NCBI GenBank assembly: GCA_964235605.1
Contig: CAXSCR010000022.1
Location: 1 to 60,989, forward strand
Origin: DATCRE01 sp964235605
Lineage (GTDB): Bacteria > Bacteroidota > Bacteroidia > Cytophagales > Cyclobacteriaceae
Direction of reading: 5' to 3'
DNA: 60,989 bases
The translations under genes and the position numbers were made by a program. Shown piece after piece: positions 18,621-28,301 of the stretch. Numbering within the stretch: the stretch's first letter is position 1; the number at the start of each line of letters is the position of its first letter. Below the pieces are notes generated by a model. That model was not told the origin of the DNA, searched no databases, and saw only the letters and a program-made list of their open reading frames with translations.

Positions 18621-19294
18621 GAAATTAATAATTGTGCAAATTAGCTATTGTCATGATGCCGGAATTATGGTTAGCGTGTTTTTTATAAAAACCTGATAAA
18701 TATTTATGTACGTGTTTAAACTCAAGCAATCGCAAGGGAATCGCTTTTAAGTTTTTAATATCAACTCGTAGCTTCTGGCTGCTAGCTTTGAGCTGCTAGC
18801 TCAATTTTTTAAAAGTTTATGTTTAAGCTGCCAAAATTACTAAGCGCCATCAAATGAAGTATTACTTCATAATTTTTATATAACTATCTCATTACAAAAT
18901 ATTTAAATACTATTTACTTATAATAAATAAAGTAAGATCCAAGTAATAACTAAGAAAAACTAAGTAACAAAGATCTATAACAAGCCTTTTTATGGTGTAA
19001 ATTCGATTACGTAGATGTTACTGAGCTGTTTGGCAATATTAATTCATATAATTCTGTAAACCAGTTACGTAAATCAAATTAAGAAAGTAACACTTACAGT
19101 TATTTTGCAAGCAGCCACAAATGGTGAACAGCCTTTGTCAATCCATAACTAACGCTATCGTATAAAAAAGATACCGTATTTTTTACTGGATGCGTAACGA
19201 AATGAAGTAATAGCTCCCTTTCACCATTTTTTTGGCGTCAGCTATCCGCAGATTATACGTTCCTGAAGTTTTTTGAATTGAATACGGTGAGTGA
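18621..19294. other. Intergenic with repeat and possible relics
   Basis: 674 nt between rhomboid and ku. It contains the second AGCTAGC repeat (18747-18802) and the GGGAATCGCTT motif at 18735. Two overlapping minus-strand frames at about 19110-19290 read somewhat like protein (for example GTYNLRIADAKK) but lack starts, so I do not call a gene. The rest is very AT-rich. Confidence 0.5.
18747..18802. repeat. AGCTAGC heptamer repeat, copy 2 (inverted)
   Basis: The minus-strand reading gives AGCTAGC, AGCTCAA, AGCTAGC, AGCCAGA, AGCTACG followed by AGTTGATATT. It is the inverted counterpart of 1146-1200, including part of the non-repeat flank. Confidence 0.65.
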
Positions 19295-20155
19295 CTAGCT
19301 CGCTTTCCGTTTGGCTGTAGTCGTCTTGGTTTGCTTGGTGGCCTTCTCCTCTTTTGCAGCTTGCCCTTTGGCTTTTTCCATTGGCTTCTTTTTGGCGGCG
19401 TCGATACTGGCTTTGAGGGCAGTCATGATATCTACAACCTTAGGCTCTTCTTCGGTTCTAGTTACAATTTCTTTACCCGCTATCTTCGCGTCAATGATCG
19501 ATTTTAACGTATCGGTATACCGATCTTTCATCTCAATTTCGGTAAACTTAGTGGTCATGGAATCGACCAAAGTCTTGGCGAGTTTTAGCTGATCTTTGTC
19601 GGCCTTCACCTCAAGAAGTTGTGGCACTTCACGGATGCTTCTGACCTCGTTCGGATAACGAAGTCTGTACAAAATAATGCCGCCTTCATGGGGCGTTAAC
19701 AAAACCGGTGTCTCACGATCGCGAAGCACAACTTTACCTACTCCTATTTTGCCGCTCTGTTTTAGCGTCTCACACAAAAGTCCATAGGTTTTTGCCGCAA
19801 TGTCGCCATCGGGACCTACAAAGTACGGCGCCTCAAAAAGCGTTGGATGTACTTCTTCTGTGTTTACAAAACCTTCTATTTCAATAACCTTCTCGCTCTT
19901 GAGTTTTACTTTATCAAAATCCTCCTGCTCCATAATAACATATTGCCCAGGCTCGTATTGATACCCTTTTGTAATGTCTTCGGTGCGCAAAGTCTTACCC
20001 GTAACTTTATCTTTCTTCTCGTACGATACGGGGTTATGCCCCTCTTTGGTTAGCAAATTAAAACTAATGGATTGCGCGGCATCTATGGCATTATAGATTC
20101 TTACCGGGATTGTTACCAAAGAAAATTGTATGTGACCTTTCCAGATTGCTCTCAT
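19295..20155 (-). CDS. ku: Ku protein, non-homologous end joining
   Basis: A 286-residue bacterial Ku that binds DNA double-strand ends as a homodimer and recruits LigD. It opens M-R-A-I-W-K-G-H-I-Q-F-S-L-V-T-I-P-V, typical of the family, and has Y-E-K-K-D-K-V-T-G and Y-F-V-G-P-D-G. The C-terminal 45 residues are a Lys/Ala/Thr-rich tail, as found in many Ku proteins, that adds DNA binding. ligD lies 2.2 kb upstream on the same strand with two genes between, so repair function is coherent. Confidence 0.96.
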   Translation of the reverse strand: MRAIWKGHIQFSLVTIPVRIYNAIDAAQSISFNLLTKEGHNPVSYEKKDKVTGKTLRTEDITKGYQYEPGQYVIMEQEDFDKVKLKSEKVIEIEGFVNTEEVHPTLFEAPYFVGPDGDIAAKTYGLLCETLKQSGKIGVGKVVLRDRETPVLLTPHEGGIILYRLRYPNEVRSIREVPQLLEVKADKDQLKLAKTLVDSMTTKFTEIEMKDRYTDTLKSIIDAKIAGKEIVTRTEEEPKVVDIMTALKASIDAAKKKPMEKAKGQAAKEEKATKQTKTTTAKRKAS

Positions 20156-20222
20156 AACTTGTGTTAGATAAAAAATTGAACCAGGAGGTGCTAAGGTATT
20201 GAAAATGTTCTTACTTACAAAT

Positions 20223-21515
20223 TCAATAACTGGTTTTTATACGTGCTTTCAAATCGTGTAGAATGCTATATAATCCGAAGTAAGTTCGGTTTATATACAA
20301 GGCATCTCTTACGCCTCTCGGCTTTTTTGATTCTCGTATTTCCTTCATTTTAGATAAGTCTTCACCAAATGAATACAGCTGCTCAAAATACTTTTTGTCT
20401 GCAAAGTCAAAAAAATCGTGCCTGAAGGGCCGGCTTAATAGTCCGACTAAAGCGCTGAAGATTTCGGTAAAGACTTCCTGCTGCTTTTCGGTATCGTCTT
20501 CATAAATGAAATGAAGCTGGCGGAAAACCTTGTCGCGTTTCTTGATATTATCTAATAGATCTGGATCTAGCAGCTGGAAGTAGATCTTATGAAAATCTTC
20601 AGGAATAACCTTTACACATCCGAAGTCAATGATGCCAAGCTTGTAATCTTCAGTGATTATAAAGTTACCGGGATGTGGATCGGCATGCATTGTTCTAATG
20701 GTATGCATTTGAAAATGATAGAAGTCCCACATGGCTTGTCCGATGCTATTGGCCTTATCTTGGGGCAGCGGTGTGTTTTGTAATTCACCCAACATCTTAC
20801 CATCGAGCCAATCCATAGTAAGAATCTTGGCGCATGAAAATTCAGGATAGTATGTAGGGAACACAATGTTTTTAATGTGTCTGCTTTGATGAGAAAGATC
20901 CATAGAACGTGTTAGCTCCAAAGCATAATCGGTTTCCTCCATCATTCTCATTTCTACTTCCTGGATGAATTCTTCATATTCGATAGCATTGATTTTAAAC
21001 ATGAAGAGCGCGATGGGCTTAACCATTGCCAGGTCAGACTTAACACTATCACCTACCCCGGGGTACTGAATTTTAACTGCCAGTTTTTTATCACCTTTCA
21101 TGGCCTGATGCACCTGCCCCATGGAAGCCGCATTCTTCGCACTGTGTGTAAACATATCAAAAATGTGCTCCGGACTTTTACCGAAATGTTTTTGAAAAGT
21201 TTTCACTACAAGTGGATAAGAAAGCGGTGGAGCACTGTATTGTGCCATGGCAAATTTTTGCTGATAAGCGCTGGGTAACAGATTTTTATCCATGCTTAGC
21301 ATCTGTGCAACTTTAAGCGCGCCTCCTTTCAACTCGCTCAAGGAATTGTAAATGTCTTTTGCATTGTCGGCATGAAGTTCATCTTTCGTAACCTCAGAAT
21401 TCATGAGTTTTCTACCGTAATGCTTTAGATAATTTGTGCCAATCTTTGCGCCTGCGGCAATGAATTTGGTTGCCCGCTCTACTTTCGTGACGGGCATTTT
21501 ATCGAATTCTTTCAT
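20223..21515 (-). CDS. ABC1/AarF (UbiB)-family atypical kinase
   Basis: A 430-residue protein-kinase-like ATPase. It shows the K-x-G-Q-like motif (K-G-G-A-L-K-V-A-Q-M-L), the Ala-rich loop N-A-A-S-M-G-Q-V-H, the catalytic Lys in A-V-K-I-Q-Y-P-G-V, and H-A-D-P-H-P-G-N-F with I-D-F-G-C-V for metal binding. Family members support quinone biosynthesis or lipid handling; the substrate is not established. It follows a TetR gene on the same strand, a pairing consistent with local regulation. No C-terminal membrane helix is clear. Confidence 0.9.
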   Translation of the reverse strand: MKEFDKMPVTKVERATKFIAAGAKIGTNYLKHYGRKLMNSEVTKDELHADNAKDIYNSLSELKGGALKVAQMLSMDKNLLPSAYQQKFAMAQYSAPPLSYPLVVKTFQKHFGKSPEHIFDMFTHSAKNAASMGQVHQAMKGDKKLAVKIQYPGVGDSVKSDLAMVKPIALFMFKINAIEYEEFIQEVEMRMMEETDYALELTRSMDLSHQSRHIKNIVFPTYYPEFSCAKILTMDWLDGKMLGELQNTPLPQDKANSIGQAMWDFYHFQMHTIRTMHADPHPGNFIITEDYKLGIIDFGCVKVIPEDFHKIYFQLLDPDLLDNIKKRDKVFRQLHFIYEDDTEKQQEVFTEIFSALVGLLSRPFRHDFFDFADKKYFEQLYSFGEDLSKMKEIRESKKPRGVRDALYINRTYFGLYSILHDLKARIKTSY

Positions 21516-21530
21516 CTTTCCCCTGTAGTA

Positions 21531-21571
21531 GTTAATCGTTAATAGTTAATAGTTAATCGCTAATCGTTAAC
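21531..21571. repeat. GTTAATA heptamer array
   Basis: Units GTTAATC, GTTAATA, GTTAATA, GTTAATC, GCTAATC lie in tandem between the tetR gene and aarF. The same unit recurs at 24692-24712 and 60921-60989. Confidence 0.85.
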
Positions 21572-21598
21572 TGTAATATCCCGTATGGGAAAAATAAA

Positions 21599-22282
21599 CT
21601 ACTTCATTTTGAATTGGTAGATGAATTTGGCGAAGTCGATAGCTGAGTCAATGGCGCCTTTGCCAATAAGATCGAACGCAAGGTTAACAGACTTTTCGAT
21701 GGCAACATCGGTGCGTTCAAAACCTGGACTGTTATCATCTCTCCAGAAGATGAGAATAAAACTCATGTGAAGCCAGAATAGCTGCGGATAGCGCTTGTCT
21801 AGAAAGGGACGGATAGCAACCTCACCATTGGTCTTCCCGGCAGTGAGCGTGTAATCAATAAAACTTTCGTACTCTTTTTTAAAATCTTTGATGAATTCGG
21901 GAATGATTTCAAGCTTGTTATAACCTTCTAATTGAAGCAGAATAAAACTGCGGTTTTTCTTAAGTATCTCTACTAATGCGTAATAAAAAGTGAGAATTTT
22001 TTCGCGTGCTGTAAATGACAAGAATGCCTTATCTACGTGAAGTGTCTTTACGGTTGTCTGAACAAAGTCTTGCCAAATTACCCGCTCAAGTGATTTGAAA
22101 GAGCCGAAATGATTATAGAAGTCTTCTACTTGTATGCCCAGCTCTTTGCAAAACTTAAACACAGAGACAGGCTTGTTGCCGTGGTTTAAAAGATATTCTA
22201 TATACGTCGACTTAATCCGTTCGTCCAGCGCTCCAGCTGGTACTGCTGCGGACTTACGTGTTGATTTTCTTGTGGTTTCCAT
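21599..22282 (-). CDS. TetR-like transcriptional regulator
   Basis: A 227-residue protein with an HTH at about residues 20-65: I-K-S-T-Y-I-E-Y-L-L-N-H-G, then S-V-F-K-F-C-K-E-L-G, then F-Y-N-H-F-G-S-F-K-S-L-E, the last being the TetR recognition-helix pattern. The remaining 160 residues are mostly helical and fit a ligand-binding domain. A basic N-terminal tail (residues 1-15) precedes the HTH. It lies 83 nt upstream of aarF and between ligD and ku, so it may control the kinase or the repair block. The ligand is unknown. Confidence 0.82.
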   Translation of the reverse strand: METTRKSTRKSAAVPAGALDERIKSTYIEYLLNHGNKPVSVFKFCKELGIQVEDFYNHFGSFKSLERVIWQDFVQTTVKTLHVDKAFLSFTAREKILTFYYALVEILKKNRSFILLQLEGYNKLEIIPEFIKDFKKEYESFIDYTLTAGKTNGEVAIRPFLDKRYPQLFWLHMSFILIFWRDDNSPGFERTDVAIEKSVNLAFDLIGKGAIDSAIDFAKFIYQFKMK

Positions 22283-22354
22283 ATGCTGTTATTAACATGA
22301 TTCCGAACCAAAGGGTTTAATCTTGGTAGAATTTATTAAAACATCCAATACGGG

Positions 22355-24685
22355 CTATGTAAGATCCAATCGCAATCTCACAAAAACAGGCTCTCTAAAC
22401 ATTTTATCGGATGTGATCTTTGAGCAACTTATTTTGACTAGGAGCTGAGGTTCAATCCATGTGCTTAGCTTTTCATCGAAAAGTTTTCCGAGCACGTTTG
22501 GTGGTTTCTTAGTTTCCTTTACTTGCTTCATAGCTTGTAAAATTTCCTTGATCTTGGCATCATCAAAGCCCGTTCCGACTTTACCACGATACTGAAGCAC
22601 ATTTCCTTCCCTTTCTGCAATCTGCAATGCACCGAACGTTTGACCGCGATCACCTTTCCCTTTGGTGTATCCAATGATGATACAATCCCTTGTATTTCGG
22701 ATCTTAACCTTCACCCACACATCACTTCGTTTACCCGGAAGATATTTGCCATCCGATTTTTTAGCCATGATGCCTTCTAGTTGATGTTCTCGTGCGGCTT
22801 CGAAAAGTGAAATGCCATCCTCCACAAATTCACTTACCCGATAAGGAGTTTCACCAATCCGCACAGCATCTTTAAGCCACTCCCTTCTTTTAAGCAACGG
22901 TTCGTTAATGATCGCTCTGCCATCTAAATAAAGACAATCAAAAATGTAGCAGTAAACCGGGCTACTTTTAGATAGCTTTTGAATGTTTGTTTCACCCGAG
23001 CTCATGAGCCGGCTGATGACTTTTTTAAAATCAGGTTTTCCGGTTTTGTCTAGGCAAACTATTTCAGCATCGAAGAGCGCACAGTTTGCACGGAATGCTT
23101 TGTCACCACTTAAAAGTTCAGGAAACTGTAAAGTGATGTCGCGTTCGTTTCTGTTTCTTATTTTTACTTGGCCTGCCTCCACCGCTATCAACGCGCGAAT
23201 TCCATCCCACTTCACCTCATATATATAGTCATTTCCTTTCGGTGGCTTATCAGCGCTTTCAGAAAGCATGGGTTCAATTATGTGATGGAGATAATTTATT
23301 TGCGGATCATCTACACGTTCGAGCAACCATTCTTTTTCTTTGGTTTTATGTATCCTATATTCTCCTGTGATCTCTTTACTGTTTAGTCTAAAGTAAAAGC
23401 CGTCTTTCTTTTCTTTGGTGATCTGATATTTTCCGGTAGCATAAACCCACATCTCGCCTGCACCATATTGACCTTTCGGGATTTTTCCATCGAAGGTCAA
23501 GTATTCCATCGGATGGTCTTCGGTTTGCACCGCTAGTCGCTTTACACCCGGATAAGGTGGCAACCCACGTGGCACTGCCCATGATCTTAACACACCATTT
23601 TGTTCTAGCCGTAAATCGTAATGCAAGTGTGAGGCGTGATGCCTGTGCACTACAAAATTATTTCCGCTGGTATCAATGACTACCGCTTTTGGTTCTGGCG
23701 TCTTTTCAAAATCTCGTTTTTTAGAGTAAGTCTCCAGCTGTTCGGGCGACTTATGTTTTTCTGAGATGGGCATTTTTTTTGCCTTTGATTTTTTTGCCGG
23801 TCTATGGGTATGCAGCTCAACGGCATAGGCATCCATCCCTTCCCATGCGTCACCATCTTTTAATACTTTATCAAGTGCATTTCTAATATTGAAAACCTTT
23901 GGATTATCAATCTTAGTTAACTCATCCCAACTTAACGGCATTGACACTGGTGCACCAATTCTTCCGCGCAAGCTATAAGGTGATACTATACTTTGTCCGG
24001 AGCGGATTCTATATATATCAATAAGGATACGTCCTTTACGCGCGTCCTTTTTTATATGTAGGGTTGTGTCATTTGGATTCTGCTCTACAAATGGTTGGGC
24101 AATTAATTGCGCTGCATCAAACACCGTTGAAAAATCCCATCGTGGTTCTAATGGACAACAGATGTGAATACCTTTTCCGCCCGTAGTTTTTACGAAAGGT
24201 GTATACCCATAAGATTCAATGTGTGATTTCAAATCCAGTGCAATTGGAATCAGCGACTTGAAATTATATCCTTCTGGCGGATCAAGATCGAAGACCATAT
24301 AATCCGGGCAATCATAAGTTGGCTTTCTGCTGTGAAGCTGATGAAGCTCAAGTGCGGCAGAATTGGCGAGCCACACCAAAGAAGCAGGCTCGGTGGCAAT
24401 GATATAATCTTTTACTTCTTTGCCAAGGGTTACAAATTCAAGCCAGTCGGGTGCGTATTGTGGCCGGTTCTTTTGATAAAAGCTTTCACCGCCAACGCCT
24501 TCAGGAAAACGGATTAATGTTAATGCTCTTCCCTTAATGTGATTGAGTAATGTTGGTGCAATGTTCAGATAATAGGCAATCACTTCAGCCTTGGAGACCT
24601 CGTCATCGGGGAATAGGATCTTCTCAAGATTGGTAAGTTCTATTTTTCGTTTACCTACTTGCGTCCATTGTGATTTTTTTGCCAT
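22355..24685 (-). CDS. ligD: ATP-dependent DNA ligase D (POL-PE-LIG)
   Basis: A 776-residue multifunctional end-joining enzyme. Residues 1-300 are the primase-polymerase domain (Y-M-V-F-D-L-D-P-P carries the metal-binding Asp pair; G-G-K-G-I-H-I). Residues 330-460 are the 3'-phosphoesterase (F-V-V-H-R-H-H-A-S-H-L-H-Y-D-L-R-L). Residues 470-776 are the ligase, with the adenylated Lys at K492 in E-V-K-W-D-G-I-R-A. The order POL-PE-LIG is that of mycobacterial LigD, unlike the PE-LIG-POL order of Pseudomonas. It partners Ku, encoded downstream. Confidence 0.96.
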   Translation of the reverse strand: MAKKSQWTQVGKRKIELTNLEKILFPDDEVSKAEVIAYYLNIAPTLLNHIKGRALTLIRFPEGVGGESFYQKNRPQYAPDWLEFVTLGKEVKDYIIATEPASLVWLANSAALELHQLHSRKPTYDCPDYMVFDLDPPEGYNFKSLIPIALDLKSHIESYGYTPFVKTTGGKGIHICCPLEPRWDFSTVFDAAQLIAQPFVEQNPNDTTLHIKKDARKGRILIDIYRIRSGQSIVSPYSLRGRIGAPVSMPLSWDELTKIDNPKVFNIRNALDKVLKDGDAWEGMDAYAVELHTHRPAKKSKAKKMPISEKHKSPEQLETYSKKRDFEKTPEPKAVVIDTSGNNFVVHRHHASHLHYDLRLEQNGVLRSWAVPRGLPPYPGVKRLAVQTEDHPMEYLTFDGKIPKGQYGAGEMWVYATGKYQITKEKKDGFYFRLNSKEITGEYRIHKTKEKEWLLERVDDPQINYLHHIIEPMLSESADKPPKGNDYIYEVKWDGIRALIAVEAGQVKIRNRNERDITLQFPELLSGDKAFRANCALFDAEIVCLDKTGKPDFKKVISRLMSSGETNIQKLSKSSPVYCYIFDCLYLDGRAIINEPLLKRREWLKDAVRIGETPYRVSEFVEDGISLFEAAREHQLEGIMAKKSDGKYLPGKRSDVWVKVKIRNTRDCIIIGYTKGKGDRGQTFGALQIAEREGNVLQYRGKVGTGFDDAKIKEILQAMKQVKETKKPPNVLGKLFDEKLSTWIEPQLLVKISCSKITSDKMFREPVFVRLRLDLT

Positions 24686-25224
24686 TAGTTCGTTAATAGT
24701 TAATAGTTAATCGGGGTAATTTATTAAAGCTGCTAAATTAAACTGTTTTGTGGATTTTTTCCATGTTTTAGATAGGACAGGTTACAAATTGGTTACAGAA
24801 ATAACCTAATGGAATAGACGTGATCTGGGTGGCTCGTAAAGCCTTGAAACACTGGCAACATTTCAAAGAAGGATTATAGTGCCAAGATAAAAAAAATAGG
24901 TCAACTAACTAAAAGATTCATTTCACGCCTGCCGCCTGCCTGCCAACAATTAAATACATAAGTGAATAGGGCGCGGGGAAAATACATATTGTCTAAACAA
25001 GCCTATGGCTATTAGAGGTGCCTTAGATATCATACCATCAAACCCTCTATTTTATTTTCCCGTGTAGATCATTTGGAGATGAAGTAAAAAGAATATTCGC
25101 TGCTATTTATTTAATTTTGTTTTAAGCAAGACCCGTTACTAACTTACATAGATTCGTACATTAGGCACTGAGCCTGATAGCACCCGTTATAGCTGATGTT
25201 AGCAGCTGGGCATTTTGCACAAAT
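24686..25224. other. Intergenic, repeat-bearing
   Basis: 539 nt. A GTTAATA array (24692-24712) overlaps the region upstream of ligD. The stretch 25128-25200 has two ACCCGTTA copies around a GGCACTGAGCC segment and ends GATGTTAGC; this could be a degenerate recombination site flanking the amj-like gene, but I cannot fold it convincingly. No open frame is credible. Confidence 0.4.
24692..24712. repeat. GTTAATA heptamer array
   Basis: GTTAATA, GTTAATA, GTTAATC in tandem immediately upstream of the ligD start. Confidence 0.85.
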
Positions 25225-26025
25225 CTATAAATGTGTCGCTGTCCATGCTAATAGTTTAGCACTAGGCAAGAATATTAATTGCGCTAAAATTGTCCCCAAG
25301 AGTCGAGCAACCGTCATATACACAATATATTTTCTAAAAGTTGTCTCCGAGCATTTTCCCATTGTCACATCATCTGTCATTGTCGACAGGTGTGGGTCAA
25401 TAAACACAAACATTAAAATGGTCGCAAAGCCATTAACAAATGCAGAGAGATTACTTGCTGTCGTCCTATACTCCGGATTTAGATAGGATGCGTAAACAGC
25501 CGACAGAACTCCAATAGTCAAAATTGCAACTGCGAAAATATTCAAAACAAAGATTCGCCATGGAAATTCAGAGTCCAGTTTTATTTCAGTTATATTTTCC
25601 TTTGTCGGCAAGGTCATATTGTCTTTGAAGTAGAGAACGCCCGCCTTTGAAAATCCATGGAGTAGTAGTTTTCCCAATGATTTATGAATGCTGAAATCTG
25701 CTACCGCTTTTGAAAGAATTCTCTGAAATGTCGGAATTAGAAGTGCTCCAATAATTGTCGCGAAGGAACAAGTCAAAATGATTAGTCGAAAGGTGTCAAG
25801 GTTGTCAAACACGCCAAGCTTGATATCATTCTCAACGGTCTTTGCTAGAAGTGGTGCCTGAAATCCATTCGCTGTCCGCGATACCAAAACAAGAATGTTA
25901 AACAATGCAAATGAAATTGCTATTCGCCCAGTCCTAATGCCTACAATTCTCACCGAATATGAAAGAGTCGTAATCAGGTTAATTACAAATGTCAGAATTA
26001 GAACTATTAATATTTGTGTGGTCAT
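25225..26025 (-). CDS. amj: Amj-type lipid II flippase (DUF2837 family)
   Basis: A 266-residue polytopic membrane protein with about six hydrophobic segments. The N-terminal half (L-S-Y-S-V-R-I-V-G-I-R-T-G-R-I-A, then F-N-I-L-V-L-V-S-R-T-A-N-G-F-Q-A-P) matches what I know of Amj, the alternative to MurJ first described in Bacillus subtilis that flips lipid II for peptidoglycan synthesis. Size is normal. It is an isolated gene in a gene-poor stretch. An attC-like palindrome lies immediately before its start, so acquisition as a mobile cassette is plausible. A MurJ homologue elsewhere would make it a backup. Confidence 0.85.
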   Translation of the reverse strand: MTTQILIVLILTFVINLITTLSYSVRIVGIRTGRIAISFALFNILVLVSRTANGFQAPLLAKTVENDIKLGVFDNLDTFRLIILTCSFATIIGALLIPTFQRILSKAVADFSIHKSLGKLLLHGFSKAGVLYFKDNMTLPTKENITEIKLDSEFPWRIFVLNIFAVAILTIGVLSAVYASYLNPEYRTTASNLSAFVNGFATILMFVFIDPHLSTMTDDVTMGKCSETTFRKYIVYMTVARLLGTILAQLIFLPSAKLLAWTATHL

Positions 26026-26040
26026 CTTGTAGATAATGCC

Positions 26041-26134
26041 TTGCTCCTAACGTTCGCATATAAAGCGCGCCGACAGTCCAAATTATTGATCATCAAACTC
26101 TGCCGGCATGCTTTATATGCATCCTAAGTTAGCA
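26041..26134. other. attC-like imperfect palindrome
   Basis: The outer parts CTAAC (26046-26051 region) and GTTAG (26128-26132) resemble the R'' and R' cores of integron attC sites. The inner arms GCATATAAAGC (26056-26066) and GCTTTATATGC (26110-26120) pair perfectly and continue with GCCGACAG against CTGCCGGC. The loop is about 23 nt. No integron integrase is present in the window, so this would be a solitary site. Confidence 0.5.
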
Positions 26135-26449
26135 AAACAATTTAAATTGAGTTTGAGAAAGAACAAAAGAGTGGAGTAAGGCTACTATATGCAGAGGAAT
26201 ATATGATTCAGTCAACAATGATAGTCACCTCTCTTTTCTACTTTGATTTTGGACAGTTCACTAGGCATTAAGCCTGTTTATAGGATGTAAAATCAAGAGT
26301 AGTGCTTGTTCTGTAACATAAATAGATAAGAATATGAAGTATTTAGGTATTGACATTCAACTCTAATTCTCCCTTTGTGTAACGCCACTAATGCAAAATG
26401 CGAAGTGCCAATAACATGAGAAATTACTCCGTCACTGTCTGCGAGCGGC

Positions 26450-26794
26450 TTGGTGGTAACGGCGTTAGGGCCTGAAGGGCCATTTAAATATCCCCTTCGT
26501 CCGAACGAGTTTAATGAACTAAACTATATTTATTTAATTCCTGCCGAGGCGGGAATAGCGATTTTGAGTGCGCCTGGCATGGGCAATGGTATTAAAAAGA
26601 TACCGAATATCCCGCAGAGAATGAAAGTCTCTCCTGGCGAGTATGAAGCCATTAGCAAGTCGCAAGGTTGTTTGTCGTTTAGTGAAGATTGGATTGTGCT
26701 TCCATATCACCTTGCAGTTAAAAGAGCTCCCTTTTCCATTAAGCTCCCTCAACGCTTACCGTGTCGCTTTAAGTGCGTCAACCTGGCTCTCTAA
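26450..26794 (+). CDS. Doubtful hypothetical ORF
   Basis: A 114-codon frame with no recognised domain, no clear ribosome site and an uneven composition (Pro-rich, with a stretch crossing a palindromic repeat). An opposite-strand frame covers the same bases (26534-26752). It may be the relic of a gene or a chance frame; I keep it only so the region is not read as blank. Confidence 0.15.
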   Translation: MVVTALGPEGPFKYPLRPNEFNELNYIYLIPAEAGIAILSAPGMGNGIKKIPNIPQRMKVSPGEYEAISKSQGCLSFSEDWIVLPYHLAVKRAPFSIKLPQRLPCRFKCVNLAL

Positions 26795-27101
26795 TCCTGC
26801 TGGTGTATTAGACGTACCCTATGATTGACCTGGCACGACCTGCAAACCCACATCCTCCATATCACACCCGGTAATCGATGCAGGAACAAAGCAAATTAAA
26901 GCGGCGTGGCAGATGTTACTTTTCCTGCTGAAATGTGATACGTGCTGCAGTTTGCACTTTACACTCCCACTGAATTTTATTCCCGTTTTCATGGAGCTGG
27001 TAAAGTTAAGTTTTACACTTAACTTGCTGTCCTATTTTCGAGGTCCATTTACTACATGACATAAGGACAGGATTTATCTTAGATCCAATATATAAATTGC
27101 A

Positions 27102-28244
27102 ATGAAATTAAAACTTATCACTTTGGTGGCTGCATCTGTATTAGTTGGCTTTACTGGATTAATTTGGCTTGGCTTCGCATTGTTAATTATCGGTTGTCTT
27201 ACACTATACATAAAGCGTTGTAAGTGGATATTGTGGTTAAATAAAAGGACAACGCTGAAGACCGCAGCTTACTTCTCGGTAATCGTTTTGTTTGCAGCTA
27301 TTGTAAGAATATTCATTGGGGGGATCTATAATATCCCAAGTGAATCTATGCAAGATGCATTGGAACCTGGTGACAAAATCCTTGTCAGTAAATTAGCCTA
27401 TGGGCCTTTGGTACCTTTTGGTAATTTTATTTCCGATTTAAGCCATGCGTGTGACTATGCTACACCTTCACCATCATTGCCACGCAAACGCTTAACCGGC
27501 TTTTCGGCTATAGAGCGTGGAGATATCTTTGTATTTACCATACCCCAGAAAAGTAATCAAGCCATTATTAAAAGGTGTATTGGACTACCCGGTGAAAGGA
27601 TAGCATTAATAAATACCCAAACACAAATCAATCAAACATTTCTACCAGCTCTTGGCACTGAGAGACAACACTATGAAGTATGGTTTAAGACAACGAAGCC
27701 ATTGGCAAAGGTTGCAAAAGAATACAGCCATAAAATCAACATGTTCGACTTTAAGCCAGACGGGAAAAGTATCAGGCTATATTTAAACCCGCTAGAAAAA
27801 AATAAGCTAGTTTCATCAAACCTGCCCGATTCAATATCACAGATAATAAGCATTCCAGATTCTGTACCGCATGTTTATCCATGGAATTCATTATTCTCCA
27901 AATGGAGCGCCGATAATTTCGGGCCAATCCAAATTCCATACAAAGGATTAACAATAAAGCTGGATGAGTATTCCTTTGCTCTTTATGAAGAAACTTTGGA
28001 GAATTATGAAGGCATAACAATCAGAAAAATTGATAGTAAATTTTACTGCAAAAACCATGAAATAAAGGAATATACCTTTAAACAAGACTATTATTTCGCT
28101 TTGGGTGACAATCGAATCAATTCATTCGATTCTCGTTTTACTGGCTTTATTCCCAAGAGCAATATTGAAGGTAAGGCAGTTTGCATATTGTTCTCATTCA
28201 ATAAGGCCTCTTTTGACTGGGCAAGAACATTCAAACTATTGTAG
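27102..28244 (+). CDS. lepB: Signal peptidase I
   Basis: A 380-residue membrane protease that removes signal peptides. Two or three hydrophobic segments occupy residues 1-75. The S26 catalytic domain then begins: Ser nucleophile S82 in I-P-S-E-S-M-Q, general base K157 in I-I-K-R-C-I-G-L-P-G-E, and box E G-D-N-R-I-N-S-F-D-S-R near the end. A large insert (about residues 170-300) separates boxes D and E, as in the long Bacteroidota forms. It is monocistronic and converges on the TlpA-like gene. Confidence 0.94.
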   Translation: MKLKLITLVAASVLVGFTGLIWLGFALLIIGCLTLYIKRCKWILWLNKRTTLKTAAYFSVIVLFAAIVRIFIGGIYNIPSESMQDALEPGDKILVSKLAYGPLVPFGNFISDLSHACDYATPSPSLPRKRLTGFSAIERGDIFVFTIPQKSNQAIIKRCIGLPGERIALINTQTQINQTFLPALGTERQHYEVWFKTTKPLAKVAKEYSHKINMFDFKPDGKSIRLYLNPLEKNKLVSSNLPDSISQIISIPDSVPHVYPWNSLFSKWSADNFGPIQIPYKGLTIKLDEYSFALYEETLENYEGITIRKIDSKFYCKNHEIKEYTFKQDYYFALGDNRINSFDSRFTGFIPKSNIEGKAVCILFSFNKASFDWARTFKLL

Positions 28245-28301
28245 TGCCTAAATGCATCCACGTTCTAACAACCCATCCCCGATGAGACTCAAGGTAGGCC
28301 A

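Larger units (their letters stand above)
26026..27101. other. Gene-poor region
   Basis: 1076 nt. It holds the attC-like site (26041-26134), a near-palindrome of CCTGCC/GGCGGG type at 26537-26556, a weak open frame (26450-26794), and an 8-bp hairpin (AAGTTAAG at 27003-27010 with CTTAACTT at 27018-27025) ahead of the signal peptidase gene. I see no RNA gene. Confidence 0.5.

Noticed and set aside
19110..19290. Two overlapping minus-strand frames reading like short protein tails
   Set aside because: No starts, two frames equally plausible, and one runs on into the ku gene; too weak to call a gene.
25128..25200. Possible second attC-like site downstream of amj
   Set aside because: Has repeated ACCCGTTA and a TTAG end, but no long self-complementary arms could be found by eye.
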